From the NCBI GenBank assembly GCA_038501625.1, contig JAZAYU010000125.1, forward strand, positions 1 through 64,000: a stretch of DNA of 64,000 nt, read 5' to 3'. Made by a program: the position numbers and the translations under genes. Position 1 is the first letter of the stretch. Every line of letters begins with the position of its first letter. Below the pieces are notes generated by a model. It was not told the origin of the DNA. It did no database searches and saw nothing but the letters and a program-made list of their open reading frames with translations. Below are positions 56,793-64,000 of the stretch, piece by piece. The DNA comes from Corbicula japonica. Lineage: Eukaryota > Mollusca > Bivalvia > Venerida > Cyrenidae.

Positions 56793-57705
56793 ATGAATTT
56801 AGCAAAATTACGAGCGCTTATTTAAGGAAATAAAGCCACAGTTACAAAATTGATATCAAGTTTAGATACAGATAATACGGATGTCAACACAGACAAATTG
56901 AAAACATACTACATTCTTTAGAAGTGAAGCAGACGACAATTGAGGGTCTACATGCACAAGTTCTAGAAATTTTACCGTCGGAAAATGAAGAAGAAATAGA
57001 AGGGGAATAGATCACGCAACACGAATAATTCAAGAAATCAACATTGTTAAACGTGACAGACTGTGTTTTAACTGTCTTGGAAACCATAGGGTCTTGGAGT
57101 GCAAATCAGAGTCTATCTGTAAGAACTGTTCACGCAGACACCATTCCAGTCTATGTAAACAAAAGCTAGAAAATCAACTATTGCTAAGGAATACACCAAC
57201 AACCGAAGATAACAAAACCACCAAACAGAATGATACCGCAATATTGCATTCATCCTACATACATACAGATGGACCTGTACTTCTGAAAACCGCCGTTGCC
57301 GTTGCCGTTGCCGAGATACAGTCGAACTCCACATCTTGTGATGCTAATATACTTTTTGACGAAGGAGCCCTAAAATCATTCATCACTTAGAAAATAGCAA
57401 AAAGACTTAACCTGAGACCAACCGGAATAGAGACACATTACTTCCCAGGATTTGGAGAGAAAAACAGACAAGTCAGACATCTTAAAACTGCAACAATAAT
57501 ATTGCGAACAGAAAATTGCGATATTGAAATCAAAGTACTCATAGTACCAGAAATAGCAGTCCCGTTGAAGACATACCAAGGAGCCGTTTAGAAACTTCCA
57601 TACTTACAAGGTCTAAATCTGGCACACCCGTTAAGCAAAGTTGACATCTTCGAGATACATTTACTGATTGGTGCCGACTATTACTGACATATAGTAGAGG
57701 AAATA
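56793..57705 (+). pseudogene. BEL/Pao gag-protease remnant
   Basis: From ATG 56793 the frame gives a gag N-terminus typical of BEL elements (MNLAKLRALI, then NKATVTKLISSLD) and, after frame breaks, SLEVKQTTIEGLHAQVLEIL. Most of gag is deleted before CFNCLGNHRVLECKSE and CKNCSRRHHSSLC, the CCHC-type knuckle pair. Next comes a protease-like block (ANILFDEGALKSFIT, LNLRPTGIETHYFPGFGE, VLIVPEI, LIGADYYxHIVEE) of the BEL/Pao A17 type. Stops interrupt it after KSFIT, after YQGAV and within the IGADYY block, so it is inactive. Confidence 0.75.
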
Positions 57706-58191
57706 ATTGTGAGAGGAAATGGCCCAACTGCCGTCAAATCAAAGCTGGGACATCTCTTGTCTGGACCACTGAATGCTTATGAAGTAAAACACATGTCATC
57801 ACACATCGACCATGAATATACATGTATGAACATCACACATCAGCGAACAGATAGAACTAGAAAAATCTTTGGCGGAAAAACGAGATTTGACACAGTCTAC
57901 AAGAGATATGCCGCAGTCTACAGGAGATACGCCGCATTTTACAAGAGATACGCCGCAGTCTATAGGAGATACGTCACAGTCTATAGGAGATACGCCCGAG
58001 TCTATAGGAGATACGCCACAGTTTACAGGAGATACGCCACAGTTTACAGGAGATACGCCGCAGTCTATAGGAGATACGCCGCAGTCTACAGGAGATACGC
58101 CGAAAGTATGGAGAAAACGATAAGAAAAAATATTGGAGGAAACGTGATTTTAAATTGGGATATTTCTCTGGTACGTACACTTCAGTTTTAG
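57706..58191 (+). pseudogene. end of protease region fused to a 21-bp minisatellite frame
   Basis: The frame begins VRGNGPTAVKSKLGHLLSGP, the normal continuation of the protease region. It then runs into the minisatellite, which encodes about ten tandem VYRRYAA heptads, and ends shortly after it. The heptads are not a known BEL domain; they come from DNA-level expansion. Confidence 0.6.
57886..58108 (+). repeat. 21-bp minisatellite, block 1
   Basis: About ten units of CAGTCTACAGGAGATACGCCG with small changes (ATAGGAG, TTTACAGG). Because 21 is a multiple of three, two reading frames stay open across it. Confidence 0.9.
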
Positions 58192-58275
58192 TTTTTAACA
58201 TTCCAAAGCTTCTGTTAAAATAGATGATTTCTTTTCGATTGGCAACAAAACGGAAATATTGTGACGTCGCGCGGT

Positions 58276-58317
58276 CCTCACGCGAGGGCTGATATCGATA
58301 TCAGCCCTCGCGTGAGG
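58276..58317. repeat. perfect 42-bp palindrome
   Basis: CCTCACGCGAGGGCTGATAT followed by its exact complement, centred in GATATCGATATC. Very GC-rich relative to its surroundings. Confidence 0.9.
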
Positions 58318-58409
58318 GCCGATTATATGATAATGCCCCGGTCTGGACAATAATAGCCAAAATTACTATATGAATTTGTTACTATAAATAGTAAGGTATG
58401 TATTATAAT

Positions 58410-58551
58410 GGTTATAAATCGGTGTTCAAGGTCCGGGAGGTGATATCGGCCCGGCCAAGCAACATAGGCCCTCGAGCTAAAGCTCTCGGGCCAATATTGC
58501 TCTTCCGGGCCGATATCACCTCACGGCCCTTGAACACCGGTTAATAACCTC
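58410..58551. mobile_element. hairpin element inside the BEL minisatellite
   Basis: The ends GGTTATAAATCGGTGTTCAA and the inverse of TTGAACACCGGTTAATAACC match, and the match continues through GAGGTGATATCGGCCCGG and its complement. A smaller inner hairpin (CTCGAGCTAAAGCTCTCGGG) lies at the centre. The minisatellite resumes immediately after it. Confidence 0.7.
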
Positions 58552-58635
58552 TTAGTCTACAGGAGATACGCCGCAGTCTATAGGAGATACACCGCAGTCT
58601 ACAGGAGATACGCCCCTGTCTACAGGAGAAACAAT
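58552..58635 (+). repeat. 21-bp minisatellite, block 2
   Basis: About four more units (GTCTACAGGAGATACGCCGCA and variants), evidently the displaced end of block 1. Confidence 0.85.
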
Positions 58636-58721
58636 TACGCCGACATTCCCAGATAAGTCTGAGCAAACATTTACGACACAATTAACTATCACAGATAACG
58701 ACTAACTTTTAACCATTTCAA

Positions 58722-58978
58722 ACATGATTAAAGTTGATGACTTTAGCACTTACCAAAGACTTCTAAACGTCACAGACTATGTCACACGATTCCTACATAA
58801 CTGTTGAAATAAGAAGAGGTTACGAGGTCATTTTAACTGCAGATGAAATTAACCGCGCTCTAAGCACGTGTATTGAAGATGAACAGCACAAAAGTTATCC
58901 GGCAACAAAGATACAACACTTTTGGACTAAATTGGAAAACGAGTTAGAACCAGCAGAGGTGTCACCATACGTCTAGTC
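58722..58978 (+). pseudogene. BEL/Pao late-pol fragment
   Basis: MIKVDDFSTYQRLLNVTDYV then TRFLHNC matches the conserved stretch before the integrase of BEL/Pao elements (STYxKLLRVTAYVLRF-like). After one stop the other frame reads RRGYEVILTADEINRAL, the LTAEEI block of the same region. It is followed by a short tail ending at 58976. Confidence 0.65.
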
Positions 58979-59184
58979 AAGAAGTTATAACCATTGGAGA
59001 TTTGTGAATGAACTTTTCAGAAACATTAACGACAGGATTGTGTTTATAGTGAATTGACGATATAATTTTATTTCAAACTCGTATATTGCTTTTTTAAGTT
59101 AAAATTCTTAAGTTGTATTCAGAAACAGTGATATTTTGTTTGAAAAAAAACTTAAGTGACTTTTACCTTTCGTGGCCCGGAAAA

Positions 59185-59385
59185 TGTTGTAATTTAGCGC
59201 AATTATGCGACGTTATACAGACGTTATATTTGGCGCCTTTTACGGCGACGTAACCTGATGTACTTCGTGTTTATGTGTTGCAATAATCAGTTGTTACAAC
59301 TTCGTGTTTATGTGTTGCAATAATCAGTTGTTACAAATACAGTCACCGAACCAGACGATCTTTTATAGTTTATGTCATCCCTAGA
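59185..59385 (+). repeat. BEL/Pao 3' LTR with internal duplication
   Basis: 201 bp against 155 bp for the 5' LTR. The excess is an insert after TAATTTA and a 37-bp tandem duplication (ACTTCGTGTTTATGTGTTGC...TTGTTACA) at about 59263-59336. Confidence 0.75.
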
Positions 59386-59570
59386 TTTTTGTCATCGGCC
59401 GTTCCAAGGCGGCAACCGCAGGGGTTCTCTTTTTCGTTGTTTGTGGTCTCTCATTTAAAACTGATATTTATTTTAACGCATGCTCCTTTACATATCTACT
59501 CGTTGGCTGCGTGGTGAAGCTGCGTTTTCTGAGTGTTGTTATTTCTGATATGCATATTTCACTTTTGTTC
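59386..59570 (+). repeat. Penelope-tail repeat (family A), 3' half
   Basis: CGGCCGTTCCAAGGCGGCAA, GGGGTTCTCTTTTTCGTTG, GCTGCGTGGTGAAGCTGCGT and GATATGCATATTTCAC complete the copy begun at 56405. Confidence 0.7.
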
Positions 59571-60300
59571 AACAGGTTGAATACACCTAGGTTTGGGACT
59601 AAATACTCTTAACCAGTGCAGTTTTTATCTTTCCTGTGTAGTACTGAAATTCATCTTTTCTCTGTGATACTGAATAATTGTTTTAAATATCCCTATATAA
59701 AATAGCTCAAATACAGGTTTATACTTCATTTTATTGAGTTTTTTGTTATTTATAAGGTTCATCTCATTGGCTGTACTTAACTGCTCTTTAAGATTTTGAG
59801 CTTTTCAAATATGATTTCTTAGAATTTTGTTTTACCACTGGTTGTTAGCCTTGTTAAACAAAACTAGACTGTTTTTTTTAAATAAAAAAGAATGCATTAA
59901 CGTACAATTTTTTATCTCAATTTCCGAATATACAAAAAACTTTTAAAATAAGTATTATTTATCCCTTTGCAGCAATCTTTTTTTTTTCGCTGAAACATGT
60001 TTAGGTACAGAATAATACGGTATATTTCATCGAATAATATTACATTTATTCAATAAAATTACTATTTGTTACAGTTATTTCATATATTCCATATTATTGT
60101 TAACAAATTATTGATTGATAATCAAATTTTAAATAAAAATTTAACCAGTCACCAAGGTTCAAAGTTGTCCATATATTGTTTAGCCTGAAAATTAAAAAAA
60201 AAGTTTTATAATTACTTTATTCAGTGTTGGCTAATAATCGTTTATAATACACAGTGTGGCGACCGAAGAAAACCTCCCCTTCCAAATAAGATGTGCTGAT
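59571..60300. other. flank resembling 15480-15960
   Basis: 59895-60260 shows ordered weak matches to the DNA after Penelope copy A (TTTCGAATATACCAAAACCTT-like, ATTGATTGATAA, AACCAGTCACCAAGGTTCAA, CCTGAAAAT). No gene. Confidence 0.4.
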
Positions 60301-60400
60301 GATTATAAAACTGAGATTGGAAAATTTGTCGCTATTTCAGCCGATAAGATGCTTGAGATTTGAGACTGGTCTCCAGATTTTGTTTTATGATCTTGGGCGG
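60301..60400. mobile_element. decayed relative of the 8.4-kb hairpin element
   Basis: ATAAAACTGAGATTGG, GCTATTTCAGCCGATAAGATGCTTGAG and ATTTGAGACTGGTCTCCA match arms of 8360-8505, but the left arm is mostly missing. Confidence 0.6.
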
Positions 60401-60919
60401 GTTGATCAGTATATCAGCGGTTACAGGTGCACAATAACGACGATCACTTGAAAAGGTTACTTTCGACCATATTTCGTGACATTTTATTTGTTACAATTAT
60501 TAGAAAGAACTTACAAATATCTTATATTTTCTGATAACCAAAAGTGATTATGTAACCTAATTTGGCAATAAAATGGTATTTTTATGACGTCATTTCAATG
60601 ATTGACATCAAGGTATCGTTTTCCGTAATGCGCCCAGTATCAGGGTTATCCGCGCAACTTTAATATTTTTGCGGGAATGGGGGTGGTGTCCGGTAGAGTG
60701 GTCGACGGTATGTGGCTGGCCAGTGCGGTGTCGCAGTGCAGGTTAGATTCGCTGTTTTGGCTTTTATTTTTTCTATCAAAAGGTCTTATTTTACGCAGAA
60801 CGCATCTTTCTTATAAAAGACTTTTAAAAGTTATTCTGAATGAATCATGTTGTAATCCTGCAATGATTCAATAAGTTACCTGTAAGGAAAGAATGAGACA
60901 CAGTTTATTGGCGATTTCG
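60401..60919. other. unassigned DNA
   Basis: A 65-codon plus frame at 60677 is unsupported; nothing else recognised. Confidence 0.35.
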
Positions 60920-61035
60920 GTATTCATCTCCCTTAAAAAGACCATAACAGGCTCAATCAAACCAAGTTTGCAATATTTTTTTTTTATAAAATTGTCGTGT
61001 TCGATGACTTTCAAAGTTCCTTTTTCATCTATTTA
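60920..61035 (+). repeat. dispersed repeat family B
   Basis: Diverged copy: AACAGGCTCAATCAAACCAA, GTCGTGTTCGATGACTTTCA and AAGTTCCTTTTTCATCTATTT. Confidence 0.5.
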
Positions 61036-61714
61036 AAGATATTTTCGTGCTAATACAGTGTCATTAGTTTTGGAGTCACGAAGCAATTTTTATGACAATT
61101 CCATAAAAAGTGATATTGCTGTATCTTGTTTTGTTCAAGTGTGAAAAGTTTTCTCCACATCCATGAGGAGAAATGAAATAAAATCGTTGTAGTTAGAACA
61201 TTGATTAACTAATATTACTGTGTAGCTTTTTTTTGTTTTTAATTATTACCTATTATTGTACATGGTATATACATAACTACCGATGTCTAAAAATATACGA
61301 ATAAGGTCGTTCACTATTCCTCATTAATAAACATTGTACATGTATAGTTAATATATAAAAAATGTAAAATAAAGGGAGATGTATGCAATTCTAACCGTTT
61401 TCTCTGCACATCTCATCGTGTTTTGAGAGCCACTACCCCATGGAATTTTTTCATCAGTTGTCTATAACAGTCTTTGACTGGTGATTTCAACTTTAAGTTT
61501 AAATTTACTGGGGTCAAGTTTAACAGGTGTCATGCTAAGACTACAATTCTTGCAAGAAAAGCTAGAGCGACCCATTAATCACTTCTTTTGTTTTAATAAA
61601 ATGCTCTTCAGAAAGAAAAACAAAAAAACTCAAAACAAAACTTTAAAAACAAGATGAAAACGACAATGAAAGCCATCGAATACAAAATAAAAAAATAAAC
61701 ATTGCAGTCTCTGT
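61036..61714. other. unassigned AT-rich DNA
   Basis: Nothing recognised. Confidence 0.35.
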
Positions 61715-61800
61715 TTAATTGAGTCTCCTTATGGTTAGTAATGGAAATGTATATTACTGCCACCCCGCCTAGCCCCGGGGTAAGCGCAACTCAACATTTA
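61715..61800 (-). repeat. dispersed repeat family B (reverse)
   Basis: TAATGGAAATGTATATTACTGCC and CCCGCCTAGCCCCGGGGTAAG are the inverse of the family B left half. Confidence 0.5.
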
Positions 61801-62398
61801 CATCAGTAAGCAGGACAATTTCTATCCATTCGTAACGATAGTATGAAAATTTAACCTTCAATGTGGTATGTCAAATTTTTAAAAATCCTATTAAAGAATT
61901 TAATGTTATAACTACCTAGCTACCTTTCAATAAAATACTTTCTTAATTGAGTCACAGGGATATAAAAGTTGTATTGATTTGATTGAAGAAAACAACTATT
62001 AAACATTACATATATTGAATAAATGGTTCAAAGTGGTTCCAATATGACGCAGTACTTTTTAACAATTTTCGAAACTACCATTTATTGAAAACGTATACAA
62101 CTTACTTTAAAGTGGTTCTCTCAATAGGTTCAAATACAAATCATATATCGACCAACTTCTGACAAAATGACCCATAGGCCACATTAAAATGCATTATTTC
62201 ATTCCCTTAGCAGTATGTTCAGACTGGAACTTGCTTACTTCTCTTACAAAGAAACATTTAGTCTAAAAATCATAACACATATCATTTAATTTTTTATTAT
62301 ATAATATTTGATAACAATTATAATGGGGACCAAGCACCGAACAATTTCAAGAATGTGATAAGTGTCATTTTCTCAGATACTGGCTTATATGAAATCTT
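61801..62398. other. 3' flank of the acetyltransferase gene
   Basis: No other gene is seen. It contains the AATAAA at 62293-62298. Confidence 0.4.
62293..62298 (-). promoter_or_regulatory. candidate polyadenylation signal
   Basis: AATAAA on the minus strand, about 100 bases beyond the acetyltransferase stop codon at 62399. Confidence 0.45.
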
Positions 62399-63099
62399 TT
62401 AAACCGTATGAGCATTATAAAGCCATATCCTGCTTCTATTTACTTCAATGACGCTCTTTGTAAACATTCTTTGCAAAGTGTTATTCAAATTTTCACTGTG
62501 TCGAAGGTACTCTGGAAGCGGTTTGTCATCAAACAAACAAAACCGCACAACAGAACCTACTTTCAGAGGTCCAAACAATTTCCGTACGATTGCTTCGACC
62601 AGTTCTTCCGAATCTGCAAATACGTTTCGTAGCCCATAAACACCATTTGGTTTTCTGTGTATTGATCCGTATCCAACAACATCGTGGTTGTTATAGGCCA
62701 CTGTTGTAAAGACGTTCTCTCCAGTAAGCCATGCTTTTAACAGGTGTTCACGATTAACGCTCGGATAAACAAGTTTGTCATAGTTTAGAACGTCCTTCCA
62801 TATTCTAGCTTCATTGCTCAGCTCAGAAAATTCAAACTTCGTGGTCATTGGTGCTAACATATTTTCAGTGACAACAAGCTTGTAATAATGGACCTTTGTA
62901 TATAATAACTGAAAACCTTGCTTTTGATACCAGGTAACCATGTCTAATACTGCATCAAGAACAAGATTCCTGTCTCCCACCCGCTCCATCATAGCTGACC
63001 ATAACAGTCTCCCAACACCAGTAGCTCTGAACTCTTTACGAACAATGTAGCTACCTATGTAAACCACTTCTGGAGTATGCTCAGTTAATCCAATGAATC
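62399..63099 (-). CDS. GNAT acetyltransferase, exon 2
   Basis: Acceptor TTTTTATTCCAG|GATTC; 701 bases to the TAA stop. It holds the acetyl-CoA loop and the entire C-terminal domain. An in-frame ATG at 63133 lies in the intron and is not the start. Confidence 0.85.
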
Positions 63100-63595
63100 C
63101 TGGAATAAAAATAATTAATAAAATTAGTCGCAATGCCAGACTGGAGTAACGTTGCAGTGAGATTGGGATTCATCTTTGCAAAGTGATAAAAGTAACGTGC
63201 CGAATAAAGCGAGTGCGTGACGATACGACTTATCAGGTTTATAGCAAAAACATTGTTAGTACAAAAGTGTTAAATACCTAGAGAGTACAGAATCTAACGA
63301 TAAAATTTTTAAGAAGACTTGATTAAGTTAGTAGACCGATTTAATTATTCAAAACATGCAGTGACATAAGTTCACTGTTCGTAGATAAACATGTAATTAA
63401 GGTATGTAAATGTTTACCTAAAACATCTCCTTCTTCGTTTGCGGCGACTAACAAGAAGTTCGGGTCTATCTTAACGTTTGCTTGATAATCATATAGTGTA
63501 ATATCCGAGATTTCTCTTTCTTTTTTCAAGTCCAAAAATACGGAGACGTCTTCTGGCTTAGCTTGTCTAACAAACACCTTGCTTGTTGTCGACAT
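62399..63595 (-). CDS. GNAT-family N-acetyltransferase, two exons
   Basis: Exon 1 is 63595-63418 and exon 2 is 63099-62399, joined in phase 1 across a 318-bp GT-AG intron; the product is 292 residues, with both ends present. The N-terminal GNAT fold (about residues 7-125) has RQAKPEDVSVFLDL at the start, a YIVRKEFRATGVGRLLW segment with the acetyl-CoA binding R/Q-x-x-G-x-G/A pattern (R84, G87, G89) and a TWYQKQGF block near residue 120. The C-terminal half (about 150-285: RIWKDVLNYDKLVYPSVNRE, VVGYGSIHRKPNGVYGL, RFCLFDDKPLPEYL) resembles the second domain of YitH/HolE-like acetyltransferases common in nematodes and molluscs. The substrate cannot be told from sequence. The start is the ATG at 63595, since the longer frame opens only at TTG (63604). 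Confidence 0.85.
63418..63595 (-). CDS. GNAT acetyltransferase, exon 1
   Basis: 59 codons plus one base, ending GTTTTAG|GTAAAC. It encodes MSTTSKVFVRQAKPEDV through AANEEGDVL; the split codon gives the Gly before GFIGL, restoring the usual GNAT beta-strand between exons. Confidence 0.85.
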
Positions 63596-64000
63596 TTTTT
63601 TCAAGCTATATTAATATTGTCTGAAATAAAATAAATCATATGGGACACGCCATGTGAAGAATTCCTTTGGTCATGATTTTTCACATTTCATTTGTCACTC
63701 TATTTGGAAAGATCTTAAAATTATATATTTTTTCTTATGCCTGACTGAAAATTTATTTTAGGTTTCGACAACAATATTTTGTTTAAAGTGAATGATAAGT
63801 AATGTCCTCTGCTCAACTTTTTGCCGTAATTTTAAGAATTGACGTCATATGTCAGAAGGTACATTTTCCCGTGACGTGCCCCAACTTTTAATTATCCGTT
63901 ATCAGTATTGATCAGATAGCGGAGTCACATTATGATGGTCCCGTTCATCTGGGTTATACGTGTAACCATTTTTAGGAATGCGATCATTAGTGTGGACATA
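63596..64000. other. 5' flank of the acetyltransferase gene
   Basis: AT-rich; no TATA element or upstream exon could be assigned with confidence. Confidence 0.35.

Larger units (their letters stand above)
56528..59385 (+). mobile_element. BEL/Pao LTR retrotransposon, internally deleted
   Basis: 5' LTR 56528-56682 and 3' LTR 59185-59385 both start TGTTGTAATTTA and end in GTCATCCC-type sequence. The interior has a possible primer-binding stretch (TTGGTCCCGCGAACCGG, from 56686), gag remnants, a CCHC knuckle, an aspartic-protease-like region and a late-pol fragment. The reverse transcriptase and most of gag are missing. A T-rich target (GTTTT / TTTTT) flanks it inside a family A repeat. Confidence 0.75.

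Noticed and set aside
57709..58191. Novel host protein with YRRYAA heptads
   Set aside because: The upstream half matches BEL/Pao protease-region sequence between two LTRs; the heptads are a minisatellite translation.

Overview
This looks like nuclear DNA from an animal, most likely a mollusc and probably a bivalve. It is strongly AT-rich and has split genes with GT-AG introns. It carries Penelope-like, BEL/Pao and several non-LTR retroelement relics, and many small inverted-repeat elements. One element resembles the bivalve pearl type: tandem units of about 150 bp between GCCCCCGCCA-like ends. The species assignment is inference; no rRNA, mitochondrial or species-diagnostic gene is present.

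Only two convincing host genes are visible, both on the minus strand. (1) 24523-16746: nine exons whose splice sites and phases agree can be chained into a secreted-type protein. It has an IgGFc-binding-protein N-terminal domain of about 416 codons, a Ser/Thr/Pro linker, two consecutive Ly6/uPAR-like three-finger cysteine domains (each from three small exons with the same phase pattern) and a short tail. Its 5' end is unresolved, and a decayed copy of its main exon lies upstream at 26330-26540. (2) 63595-62399: a complete two-exon GNAT-family N-acetyltransferase of 292 codons. A third, weaker candidate is a signal-peptide-plus-threonine-rich first exon at 2524-2185 (minus).

The rest is layered repeats. 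0-12 kb: tRNA-like relics, a TTAA-flanked MITE (7.0 kb), a minisatellite (7.6 kb), a hairpin element inside an older repeat (8.4 kb) and a degenerate segmental duplication (8.8-11.6 kb). 12.2-15.2 kb: a Penelope-like element interrupted by an antisense 5'-truncated LINE. 16.7-24.6 kb: the IgGFc/three-finger gene with repeats in its introns. 24.6-28.5 kb: an LTR relic, a pearl-like tandem element, the pseudo-exon and an array of the palindrome TTCCGATCGGAA. 30.2-32.1 kb: a second LINE relic. 32.1-37.5 kb: a very large imperfect inverted repeat whose arms contain tandem subrepeats (Foldback-like) and a trapped Penelope-like 3' end. 37.5-44.8 kb: mostly unassigned DNA. 44.9-47.7 kb: four tandem units of about 0.75-0.9 kb, each with an exon-like block and most with a 41-bp minisatellite. 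49-54.8 kb: a third LINE tail, TIR elements, an (ATT)n/(AAT)n hairpin and a second TTCCGATCGGAA array. 56.4-59.6 kb: a BEL/Pao LTR element inserted in a Penelope-tail repeat and itself hosting a 21-bp minisatellite and a hairpin element. 60-64 kb: dispersed repeats and the acetyltransferase gene.

The Penelope-like 3' tail also occurs as solitary or partial copies in at least eight places. The nested insertions give a relative age order: Penelope tails first, then the BEL, LINE and hairpin insertions.
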